Assembly: GCA_017883235.1 (NCBI GenBank)
Contig: JADGNY010000049.1
Location: forward strand, 1 to 44,179
DNA from: Thermoanaerobaculia bacterium
Lineage (GTDB): Bacteria; Acidobacteriota; Thermoanaerobaculia; Gp7-AA8
Direction: 5' to 3'
Length of the DNA: 44,179 nt
Shown here: in pieces, positions 15,595-22,990 of the stretch
Layout: the number at the start of each line of letters is the position of its first letter
Numbering within the stretch: the stretch's first letter is position 1
Notes under the pieces: generated by a model
What the model saw: the letters and a program-made list of their open reading frames with translations, nothing else
The model's database searches: none
Told to the model about the DNA's origin: nothing
Made by a program: the position numbers and the translations under genes

Positions 15595-17958
15595 TCAGCT
15601 CCTCTTCCCTGGGCGGTCACCGGTGGGCGAGGCCTCGCTGACCAGGACCGTCGCCGCGGCGAAGTCGGGGAGCGACGAGATCGGCTCGCGCACGCCGTCG
15701 AGAAGCCGCAGCGGATTTTCCCCGACGCCCTCGGCCCAGCGGCCGCCGCCGCGTTTACCGAGACCGACCGGAATGGCTACCGCTCCGGCAACGACGCGCT
15801 CCGTGACGCGCGCGCGCACCACGATCGCCTCGTGCGCCGAGGCGACGCGCATCCAACTGCCGTTGCGCAGGTGCAGCGCCGACGCGGTGTCGGGATGAAC
15901 CTCGCCCCACGTCTCCCAACGCTCCTCGAGCCCCGGATCGAGCAGCGCCTGCAGGAAGGGCAGCTCAGCTCCCGTTCCGCCGGCGATGGGGAGCGGCTCG
16001 AAGAGGATCAGCGCTGCTCCGCCGGTGACGGCCGGGGAGGCGCCGGCAATCTGCTGCACCAGGTCGGGACGGAAATCGAAGCGGCCGGAGGGAGTACGCA
16101 GGACGCGGCTCCAGTCGCCGTGATCGTAGAACGGATCCCACCATCCCCCCGTCTCGCCGGTCCGTTTCCACAGCTCGTCAGCGCTGGTGTAGCCGGGCGC
16201 CCACCACCCCGATCCTTCCATCATCCGCACCCATGCGGCGTCGAACGGTGTGCCAACGATGGCGCCGCGCCGTGCTTCGAACAGACGGTCGATCTCGGCG
16301 CGGCTCAGGGCGGCCACGTCCTGCCACGGCAGCGCGCGTTGCAGTCCGGTGCGGCGGGCGAGGTCAAGGAAGACGTCAGCCGGCGCGCGCGTGTCGTAGA
16401 GCGGCTTCGACACTGCCGGCGATGCCACGCTGACGCTGGCAAAGGCCACCGACGGAGGAGAGGTCTGGACGTTCCAGGTCTCGAGGAAGTGAGGCTCGGG
16501 GAGTATCCAGTCCGAGCGAAGGGCGGTGTCGTTGGCGATGGTGGCGAAGGTCACCACCAGCGGTACGCGATCGAGCGCCGCGGTGAACGCATCGTGCGAC
16601 GCGGTGGCATAGAGTGGGTCGGTTCCGAGGATGAAGAGCACCTCGGCGGGATACGGCTCCCTGCTGCTCAACGCGCGCGCGAGCTGCTCGGGGTCGCCGC
16701 TGAGCAGCGACTCGCTGCCGGCGCCGTCGAGGCGCGGCTGGCGGCGGCCTGCCGCGGCCACGGGGTCGGGAGCATCGGCGGGCCAGGCGTCGATGGCCAC
16801 CTCGTCGGCGATGAGCACCCCTCCGGCGCGGTCGATGTTGCCGATCAGCGCGTTGAGGAGATGCACGGCCAGGTGGTCGGCCAGACGTCCGCCGAGTAGC
16901 GGGCCCTTATGCGGGGGAAGCACCAGCCCTTTCCGCGCGCCGGCCAGCTCGCGCGCCACCCGCAGGATGACGTTGACCGAGACGCCGCTTTCCGCGGCCA
17001 CTCGCTCGAGCGAGAAATGGTTCCCGAGGATGGCGCGCAGCCCGCCGCCGGGGCCGTCCTCGAAGCCGGTGCCCCGCTCGGCCACGAACTCGCGGTCGTA
17101 GAGGCCCTCCTGGACGATGGCGGCGGCGATGCCGAGCGCAAAGGTGGCGTGGGTGAGCGGCCGGATCGGGATCCACTCGTCGGCCGACGCGGCTGTGATG
17201 GAGAGCCGCGGATCGACATGAATGAGTTTGCCGCGCTGCGCGGTGTGGGTCTGGCGGAAATCGCCGTAGGCGCGCATGGAGTAGACCGGAGCGGGAGACG
17301 CCTCCAGAAACTCCGAGCCGAGGGAGAGGATGTAGTCGGCGCCGCGGATGTCGGGCGCGGGCGTCGCGCGCACGCCCTGCGTCAGGAACAGCGCCATCGC
17401 GCCGGCCTCGTTGCCGCGGTCGAAGGCGATGTCGTTCGGCGATCCGAACGCGGCCAGGAATTGCCGTGCCGCGCGCGTGCCGATGTCGCGGTCGCCGCCG
17501 CGAAGCAGGACCACGGACTCGGGGCGTTGCTCGTCGCGAATCGAGCGCAGCCGGCTGGCAATCTCCGCCAGAGCGGCTTCCCACGTGGCCGGACGGAACG
17601 AGCGCAGCGAGCCGCGCGGCCCCACACGCCGCAGCGGTACGCGGAGCCGGTCGGGGTGGTAAAGCGCCTGAAGCGCGGCCTGCCCCTTCGGACAGAGGCG
17701 GCCGCCGCTGATGGGATGGAGCGGATTTCCTTCGACTTTGACGATGCGGTCGCCGATGCGCCGCGCACGGACGCCGCATCCCCCCGGGCAGGCGGTGCAG
17801 ACCGACAGAACGAACTGTTCCGGCCCGCGCGGCGGATAGAGCGGCTGGTTCGACGTGGCCAGGGCGTCGGCAAAGATGCGGCCCCCGGTTCCGCCCACTG
17901 CCGCGCCGGCGGCCGCTCCCGCCATCAGACCGATGAATTTACGTCGGGCGATTTTCAC
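15595..17958 (-). CDS. Tat-exported molybdopterin-oxidoreductase-type subunit (MopB family)
   Basis: A 787-residue protein of the DMSO-reductase superfamily. A Tat signal (RRKFIG at 5-10, then an Ala/Gly-rich stretch) places it outside the membrane. An N-terminal [4Fe-4S] site is intact: Cys54, Cys57, Cys61 and Cys89. Later blocks resemble pterin-binding regions (DYILSLGSEF, LFILGTDPLYATAS, TDWILPEPHFLETW-like). Where PsrA/NapA-type enzymes place the Mo-ligating Cys or Ser, the sequence reads DRGNEAG (180-186), with neither residue. It may use another ligand or be a structural, ActB-like subunit. The GTG start at 17958 has AAGGAG eight bases upstream. Substrate is not assignable; the neighbours argue for quinol oxidation rather than a soluble substrate. 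Confidence 0.88.
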   Translation of the reverse strand: MKIARRKFIGLMAGAAAGAAVGGTGGRIFADALATSNQPLYPPRGPEQFVLSVCTACPGGCGVRARRIGDRIVKVEGNPLHPISGGRLCPKGQAALQALYHPDRLRVPLRRVGPRGSLRSFRPATWEAALAEIASRLRSIRDEQRPESVVLLRGGDRDIGTRAARQFLAAFGSPNDIAFDRGNEAGAMALFLTQGVRATPAPDIRGADYILSLGSEFLEASPAPVYSMRAYGDFRQTHTAQRGKLIHVDPRLSITAASADEWIPIRPLTHATFALGIAAAIVQEGLYDREFVAERGTGFEDGPGGGLRAILGNHFSLERVAAESGVSVNVILRVARELAGARKGLVLPPHKGPLLGGRLADHLAVHLLNALIGNIDRAGGVLIADEVAIDAWPADAPDPVAAAGRRQPRLDGAGSESLLSGDPEQLARALSSREPYPAEVLFILGTDPLYATASHDAFTAALDRVPLVVTFATIANDTALRSDWILPEPHFLETWNVQTSPPSVAFASVSVASPAVSKPLYDTRAPADVFLDLARRTGLQRALPWQDVAALSRAEIDRLFEARRGAIVGTPFDAAWVRMMEGSGWWAPGYTSADELWKRTGETGGWWDPFYDHGDWSRVLRTPSGRFDFRPDLVQQIAGASPAVTGGAALILFEPLPIAGGTGAELPFLQALLDPGLEERWETWGEVHPDTASALHLRNGSWMRVASAHEAIVVRARVTERVVAGAVAIPVGLGKRGGGRWAEGVGENPLRLLDGVREPISSLPDFAAATVLVSEASPTGDRPGKRS

Positions 17959-17971
17959 GGCATCGTCTCCT

Positions 17972-18508
17972 TTATCGATGACATGTCGTGCAATCGACCG
18001 ACACGTTCCTCTGTTCGTGGCACGCGATGCAGTCCGCCATCTTCAGCCGCTTCACGCTCCTGGGCGGCGAGGTGGTCAGGGCGATGCTGCCGTGGCAGGT
18101 CTCACAGCGAATGTGCGCCTTCATGACGTGCCGCCGGTGCGAGTAGAAGATGTGCGACGGCTGGCGGAAGAGGCTGTTCCAGACCAGAGGGCGCCCCTCT
18201 TTGAGAAGCCGCACCAGTTTTGCCTCCTCGGAGCTCTTTCCCTGCGGCTCGGAGTGGCATGTCGAGCAGACGTCCGCAGCGGGCAGCCCGGAGAACGTTT
18301 CGGTCTCATAGAACTGGTGGCAGGTCGAGCAACCGAGCTGGTTCTCCACCACGTGCTTTCGATGATTGAACGCGATCGGCTGATCGACCGACGGAGAGCG
18401 AAGGCCGCCCGTGACGAATCCGATGGCTGCCGCCGCGCAGAACATCACCGCGAATGCCGCGATGGCCAGCCGCCGGTCAGGTGCGCCGTCTCGGTCAGGG
18501 GAGGTCAT
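17972..18508 (-). CDS. ActA-like pentaheme cytochrome c
   Basis: A 178-residue cytochrome with an N-terminal membrane anchor (about 13-35) and five CxxCH sites: CSTCH, CSTCH, CETCH, CIACH and CTTCH. The pattern of QPIAFNHRKHV before the first heme and FYSHRRHVMKAHIRCETCHG in the middle is that of ActA, the pentaheme subunit of alternative complex III; extra His residues in these motifs can serve as distal heme ligands. It starts at the ATG at 18508, four bases after the monoheme cytochrome stop, and lies directly before the MopB gene. This is the strongest single hint that the complex is ACIII-like rather than a plain Psr enzyme. Confidence 0.9.
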   Translation of the reverse strand: MTSPDRDGAPDRRLAIAAFAVMFCAAAAIGFVTGGLRSPSVDQPIAFNHRKHVVENQLGCSTCHQFYETETFSGLPAADVCSTCHSEPQGKSSEEAKLVRLLKEGRPLVWNSLFRQPSHIFYSHRRHVMKAHIRCETCHGSIALTTSPPRSVKRLKMADCIACHEQRNVSVDCTTCHR

Positions 18509-18511
18509 AGG

Positions 18512-18838
18512 TCACTTCGTGGCGAAGCCGCGCACGAGCTTGATCAGCTCGCCGACCTGCGCCGCCGAGAGCTTCGTGCCGAATTCCGGCATCTTTCCCT
18601 TGCCGGCCGTCACGGTTTTCAAGAGGTCGGCATCGCTCAGCTTCTGAACCTCGGCCGAGCCGAGCGCCTTCGCGCCGATCTTCTTGCCCATCGGCGTGTT
18701 GCCGCTGCCGTCGGCGCCGTGGCACGGAGCGCAGCGGCTCTTGAAGATGGCCGCGGCATCGTCAGCCAGGCAGAGCGCGGGGAGGGAGACGAGGAGCAAC
18801 AGGGCGATGAACAGGGTGGTGAACGAACGAGTCTTCAT
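18512..18838 (-). CDS. Monoheme class I cytochrome c
   Basis: A 108-residue exported cytochrome with a signal peptide (about 1-24, ending CLADD) and one heme site, CAPCHG, followed by a Met-containing KGKMPEF that supplies the sixth ligand. This is the small soluble or anchored cytochrome c6/c553-like type. The true start is the ATG at 18838 with GGAG upstream; a longer frame extends to 19192 but only translates the preceding gene out of frame. Its ATG overlaps the stop of the preceding small gene (ATGA). It is a likely electron acceptor or shuttle of the complex, similar in role to ActE (inference). Confidence 0.92.
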   Translation of the reverse strand: MKTRSFTTLFIALLLLVSLPALCLADDAAAIFKSRCAPCHGADGSGNTPMGKKIGAKALGSAEVQKLSDADLLKTVTAGKGKMPEFGTKLSAAQVGELIKLVRGFATK

Positions 18839-19176
18839 GGAGTTCTCCTTTCGCCCTCGGCGGGCGACGTCGCGGACGATTCGTGTGCCAGTGTTTTCGC
18901 AATCACCTGATGGAGGGATGAGAGAAGCGCCAGCGGCGGCTTGCCCGCTGATTGCCAGGCCGAGGCGGTGAGATAGATCGTCAGCGCGACGTCGTCGACC
19001 TTGGCCTGGTCGCCAGCCGATTCGCCGTTCTCGAGCACCTCGCGCACGCGCAGATAAAGGGCGCCGAGCAGGTCGTTGTCGAGCTGGCGGACGCCGATCC
19101 AGCCGCGGAGGTCTTCTTCGGCCGCCCGGATCAACCGGCGCGCCATCGCGTCCAGTGCCTTGGTTGGTTGTGTCAT
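18835..19176 (-). CDS. Small helical protein heading the cytochrome operon, unrecognised
   Basis: A 113-residue protein, probably all helical and cytoplasmic, with no Cys and no signal peptide. I do not recognise the family. I start it at the ATG at 19176 because this lies about 25 bases downstream of a good sigma54 promoter; the frame is open to 19272, but that would place the start upstream of the promoter. It is the first gene of the operon and is coupled to the cytochrome by an ATGA overlap. It could be an assembly or regulatory factor, which is only a guess from position. Confidence 0.7.
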   Translation of the reverse strand: MTQPTKALDAMARRLIRAAEEDLRGWIGVRQLDNDLLGALYLRVREVLENGESAGDQAKVDDVALTIYLTASAWQSAGKPPLALLSSLHQVIAKTLAHESSATSPAEGERRTP

Positions 19177-19200
19177 GAAACGATCTCGCCACTCTACTTG

Positions 19201-19216
19201 CGCAAGGGCAGTGCCG
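19201..19216 (-). promoter_or_regulatory. Sigma54 (-24/-12) promoter of the cytochrome operon
   Basis: Read on the minus strand the site is CGGCACTGCCCTTGCG. The GG (-24) and GC (-12) have the required 10-base spacing and match the consensus GGCAC-N5-TTGC. Transcription would start near 19190, about 15 bases before the ATG of the first operon gene. The response regulator gene next to it carries the sigma54-contact motif GAFTGA. Confidence 0.85.
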
Positions 19217-19255
19217 CGGTGCCGGCTCAATCGTTTCAATACTTTAGTGATTGGA

Positions 19256-19275
19256 GTCTTGCAGGATTGCAAGAC
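19256..19275. promoter_or_regulatory. Palindromic upstream activator site
   Basis: GTCTTGCAGGATTGCAAGAC is a perfect 8+4+8 dyad centred about 50 bases upstream of the -24 element, near -75 from the predicted start. Bacterial enhancer-binding proteins bind such dyads. The likely ligand is the adjacent sigma54 response regulator (inference). It lies between the regulator's stop codon and the operon promoter. Confidence 0.7.
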
Positions 19276-19318
19276 CTCCGGGCGGGAGATTCGTGCACTT
19301 CCGCCAGTGCTGCGGCGG

Positions 19319-20662
19319 CTACATCTCCAGCTCTTTCATCCGCCGATAGAGCGTCGAGGCGTCGATGCCGAGACGGCGTGCGGCCTGTTCGCGGTTGCCG
19401 CCGGCGACGAGAAGCACGTGCCGGATGTGCTCCCGCTCGTAGGCGCGAACGGCGCTGCGGAGATCATCCGAGGTCTGCGCGGTGAAGGCTTCTCCTGAAA
19501 TCTCCCGCGGGAGATCTCCGACGTCGATCTGTTCGCTCTCGGCGAGCAGCACGGCCCGTTCGAGCACGTTGACCAGCTCGCGGACGTTGCCGCGCCACCG
19601 CGCGCTCATCAGCGCGCGCATGGCTGCGTTGGTCACGCCGGTGATGCGGCGGTTCAACCGGGTGACCAGCCGGCCGAGAAGGTGCTCGACCAGGAGTGGG
19701 ATGTCGTCGCGCCGGTCGCGCAGCGGCGGCAGCTCGATCTGCACCACCGAGATGCGGAAGAAAAGGTCCTCGCGGAAGCGCTTCTCCTCGATCTCCCGCA
19801 GCGGGTCGCGGTTGGTGGCGGCGATGAGACGGACGCTGGTGCGCGTCGGGCGCGTGGCGCCGACGCGGTAGAACTCCTGCTGGTCGATGGCCCGCAACAG
19901 CTTCGGCTGCAGCTCGGCCGGCAACTCGCAGATCTCGTCGAGGAACAGCGTGCCGCCGCCGGCCAGCTCGAAGTAGCCCGGCTTGTCGCGATGCGCGCCG
20001 GTGAAGGCGCCGCGCACGTGGCCGAACAACTCGCTTTCCATCAGCTCGCGGGGCAACGCCGCGCAATTGACGGCGATGAACGGCGCGTGATCGTCGCTGC
20101 GGGCGTGATGAAGGGCCCGTGCCACCAGCTCTTTCCCCGTGCCGCTCTCGCCGGTGACGAGGATGCTGCTGCCGGACGGCCCGACGCGCTCGATCAGCTC
20201 GCGCACGGCCCGGATGCCGCGGCTCTCGCCGACGATGGTGGTGCCGGTGACTTGCTCGGAGACATGCCTCCGCAGGTATCGCAGCTCGCGCTGGAGCCGC
20301 CGCTGCTCCACGCAGCGCCCGATTTTCTGAAAGAGATCTTCCGGCAGGACCGGCTTGAGGATGTAGTCGGCCGCGCCGGCGCGGAAGGCGTCGACGGCCG
20401 TTTCCATGGTTGCGTTGGCCGTGATGATGAGCAGCGGCGTGTCGGGGCAGAGGTTGGCCAGACGCGTAATGAGGTCGACGCCGCAGAGGCCGGGCATGAT
20501 GAGATCGCAGAGGATCACGTCGGCCGCTTCCGCGCTGGCGCGCCGGAGAGCCTCCTCGCCATCGGCCGCCGTATCGCAGGCATAGCCCTCCTCGCGCAGG
20601 ATGGCGGCCATGTCCTCGCGAAAGACCGCCTCGTCGTCGATCAGAAGAACGGTTGCCGTCAT
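19319..20662 (-). CDS. Sigma54-dependent response regulator (NtrC family)
   Basis: A 447-residue activator with three parts. The receiver (1-120) has the acidic pair at 9-10, phospho-acceptor Asp53 (LCDLIMPG) and a Lys after ILKP. The AAA+ domain (about 145-380) has Walker A GESGTGKE (about 171-178), GAFTGA (218-223) for sigma54 contact and a Walker B GTLFLDEI. The C-terminal Fis-type helix-turn-helix (about 405-447) reads [21 protein letters not shown] start it at the ATG at 20662, which overlaps the kinase stop (ATGA); the open frame runs to 21133 but only through kinase sequence. With a sigma54 promoter and dyad directly downstream, it very probably activates the cytochrome operon. Confidence 0.93.
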   Translation of the reverse strand: MTATVLLIDDEAVFREDMAAILREEGYACDTAADGEEALRRASAEAADVILCDLIMPGLCGVDLITRLANLCPDTPLLIITANATMETAVDAFRAGAADYILKPVLPEDLFQKIGRCVEQRRLQRELRYLRRHVSEQVTGTTIVGESRGIRAVRELIERVGPSGSSILVTGESGTGKELVARALHHARSDDHAPFIAVNCAALPRELMESELFGHVRGAFTGAHRDKPGYFELAGGGTLFLDEICELPAELQPKLLRAIDQQEFYRVGATRPTRTSVRLIAATNRDPLREIEEKRFREDLFFRISVVQIELPPLRDRRDDIPLLVEHLLGRLVTRLNRRITGVTNAAMRALMSARWRGNVRELVNVLERAVLLAESEQIDVGDLPREISGEAFTAQTSDDLRSAVRAYEREHIRHVLLVAGGNREQAARRLGIDASTLYRRMKELEM

Positions 20663-22641
20663 GGGTGAGCGCTCCGGGTGGAGGGGACGGCGGCGGCAAC
20701 AGGAAGATTGACGATGAAGCGCGATCCTTCTCCGGGCCGGCTGGAAACATCGATCGACCCGCCGTGCGCGTGTACCAGGCTGTAGCAGATCGACAGCCCC
20801 AGGCCGGTCCCCTCGGCCTTGGTGGTGAAGAACGGCTCGAAGAGCCGCGCGCGCACGCTCTCGTCGATCCCGCTGCCGGTGTCGGTCACCGCGATCCTGA
20901 CCAGTTGTTCGTCGACCGAGGTGGCCACTTCGAGCGTACCGCCGCCGGGCATGGCCTCGATGGCGTTGAGAAGCAGGTTCAAGGTCACCTGGAGCAATTG
21001 GTCGCGCACACCGCGGACCGGCGCGAGCGTCTGCTGCAGCCGCTCGCTGAAGCGGACGTTGGCCGCCCGTCCGTCGAGCTTGACCAGCGAGACCGCCTCG
21101 CTGGCCACGCTGTTCACGTCGATGGTCATCCACCCGTCGCGCGCGCCGTGCGCCAGGTGCGACACGTTCCGGACGATGCGCCCGATCCGATCGATCTGAC
21201 TCTGCAGGACGTCCAGGCTCTGGCGGTGAAACTCGGGATCGTTTCGCCGTTTCATCAACTGCAGCCGGGCGTGGAGCGACGAGAGCGGGTTGCCGATCTC
21301 GTGGGCGATGCCCGCCGCCAACTGACCGAGCACCGCCAGCCGCCCGGCGTGCAGCGCTTCCGCCTCCAGCGCCTTGCGCGCGGTCACCTCCTCCACCACC
21401 GCAACCGCCTGCACCACGCGCCCGTCCGCGTCATGAACCGGCGAGGCGACGCTACGGAAATACCGCAGGTGGCCCCCCGGTGCCGGCACGGTGATCTCGA
21501 TCTCCGACTGTTCCGCCCGCGCCAGGGTCTGCGCGGCGGCGCAGGCGATGCAGTTGCGCGGCTCGCTGTGATCGTGCGGGTACATCGCCCCCACCGCCGG
21601 CGCGGGCCACCCCATCCATCCCGCCAGGCGCAGGTTGACCCATGCCACCTCGCCATCCGCTCCGACGATGGCGATGCCGAGGCCCGCCGCGTCGAGCACC
21701 CCTTCCAGCCGCCTCTGTTCGAGGATTGCCTTCCGCGCGCTCGCTTCGAGGTCCGCCTCGCTCTCGCGCAGCCGCTCGGTGACCAGCGTCGTGAAGTACG
21801 CCGTCAGCAGCATCACGCCCAGAAACGACAGCACGCGCCCGGCCACGAACACAGGGTCGTGTGCGGCGTGATTGATGTGCATGTGCCCGCCGCTCATGGC
21901 CATGCTGTGCGGGAACAGCAGGATCGTGGAGTGCGGAAGGATCTCGAACATCTCGCCGAGAGCGAGGAAGGAGAAGATGGCGCTGCCGAACACCGCCACG
22001 GCAATCGCCTTCCGCTTCGGCAGGAGAATGCTGGCGATGATCACGTGGAAGAGGTAGGCGATCGACAGAGGGTTCTCGATCCCGCCCGAGGCGTTGAGCA
22101 TTCCGGTCAGCACGCCGAGGTCGACCACCGACTGGGCGATGACCTGGCGGTCGAAGTCGAAGCCGCGCTGCAGGGCGTGCAGAAAGAGGAAGTTCGCCAC
22201 CACCAGCACGCCCCAGCAGATCAGCAGTTGCGGCAGGTGCGCGGCCGAGATGATCCCGGTCAGCGGCACGGCGATGACGATGAGGGCCAGGGCGAATCCC
22301 GCCGCCACCCATCGCATCCGGATGAACCACCTCAGATGTTCGGCCTTCCACTGCCGGCTCTCGAGAAAGCCGCCCGCGCCGTCCAGCCGCTGCACGATTG
22401 TGGGGTGCTGGATCAGGTACCACACCGCGAAGCTCGCCAGCAGCAGCGATGCGCTGATTCCGCGAAGCATGTGCAGCAGGTAGAGCGATTGCGTCCCCAA
22501 CCGCGGAATGAGGACGTACGTTTCCAGTAACTGGTACCCGCCGAAGAACGCTGAAAGCCCGGCGCCCCCGAAGAGCAGCAGTGACGGAATGTCCGCCGCG
22601 CGCCGCGCAACGGCTCCTCGCTCATCAGGACGAAGGCCCAT
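20659..22641 (-). CDS. Multi-TM PAS histidine kinase paired with the sigma54 regulator
   Basis: A 660-residue sensor kinase. The N-terminal half (about 20-290) has roughly eight transmembrane helices, with a His/Met-rich loop at 245-261 (HSMAMSGGHMHINHAAH). A PAS domain (about 310-425) contains a CIAC pair at 364-367. The kinase core has HisKA with phospho-acceptor His447 (GIAHEIGNPLSSL) and a HATPase with N, G1 (DTGSGID) and G2 (GTGLGLSI) boxes. The likely start is the ATG at 22641 with GAGG upstream; a TTG three bases earlier is possible. It is translationally coupled to the regulator. The His/Met loop and Cys pair hint at metal, heme or redox sensing, but the signal is unknown. Confidence 0.92.
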   Translation of the reverse strand: MGLRPDERGAVARRAADIPSLLLFGGAGLSAFFGGYQLLETYVLIPRLGTQSLYLLHMLRGISASLLLASFAVWYLIQHPTIVQRLDGAGGFLESRQWKAEHLRWFIRMRWVAAGFALALIVIAVPLTGIISAAHLPQLLICWGVLVVANFLFLHALQRGFDFDRQVIAQSVVDLGVLTGMLNASGGIENPLSIAYLFHVIIASILLPKRKAIAVAVFGSAIFSFLALGEMFEILPHSTILLFPHSMAMSGGHMHINHAAHDPVFVAGRVLSFLGVMLLTAYFTTLVTERLRESEADLEASARKAILEQRRLEGVLDAAGLGIAIVGADGEVAWVNLRLAGWMGWPAPAVGAMYPHDHSEPRNCIACAAAQTLARAEQSEIEITVPAPGGHLRYFRSVASPVHDADGRVVQAVAVVEEVTARKALEAEALHAGRLAVLGQLAAGIAHEIGNPLSSLHARLQLMKRRNDPEFHRQSLDVLQSQIDRIGRIVRNVSHLAHGARDGWMTIDVNSVASEAVSLVKLDGRAANVRFSERLQQTLAPVRGVRDQLLQVTLNLLLNAIEAMPGGGTLEVATSVDEQLVRIAVTDTGSGIDESVRARLFEPFFTTKAEGTGLGLSICYSLVHAHGGSIDVSSRPGEGSRFIVNLPVAAAVPSTRSAHP

Positions 22642-22990
22642 CAATACCTCGCGTTTCCGGCGACTCTATGCGAACAGAGAGGCGTGTCCGCGCGCACCCA
22701 TCACGAGGGGATGTGTGAGGGATCACATCGGGGGCGGCGTAAGCGGAGCCGCGCGCCGCCCGCCGGACCCCCAGGCGGTGGACTCTGTTAGCGCCGTGAG
22801 AGGGCAACAACCGACTGGCGGAGGGAAGACGTATTCTGTTCCCAACTGATTGGGTGGCTGGTGCGGATCGACTCTCCGGCACCGCTCAAAGAAAACGACG
22901 GGAACTGCACGAGGTCGGATCCTCTCTCGCGCCGGATAGAAGTCTGTTCACTCGCGTCAACACGATCCTCTTTGTTGACACGAGCGCCCA
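22642..22990. other. Intergenic region before the first STAND gene
   Basis: No gene is supported here. GTCAACA (22956-22962) and TGTTGAC (22973-22979) form a 7-base inverted repeat with a 10-base spacer; the right half overlaps a TTGACA hexamer at 22975-22980. No good -10 is visible at the usual distance. This could be an operator over the promoter of the STAND gene; it is tentative. Confidence 0.4.

Noticed and set aside
14824-16899. Plus-strand frame of 691 codons opposite the MopB gene
   Set aside because: Same antisense effect; no domain signature, and the minus strand has intact Fe-S Cys and a Tat signal.
10277-18508. Assignment of the operon as a nitrite, tetrathionate or arsenate reductase
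   Set aside because: Psr-type subunits alone do not define a substrate, the Mo-ligand position is unclear, and the ActA-like pentaheme points toward quinol oxidation instead.
18839-19192. N-terminal extension of the monoheme cytochrome frame
   Set aside because: The added residues are an out-of-frame reading of the preceding small gene; the signal peptide begins at the ATG at 18838.
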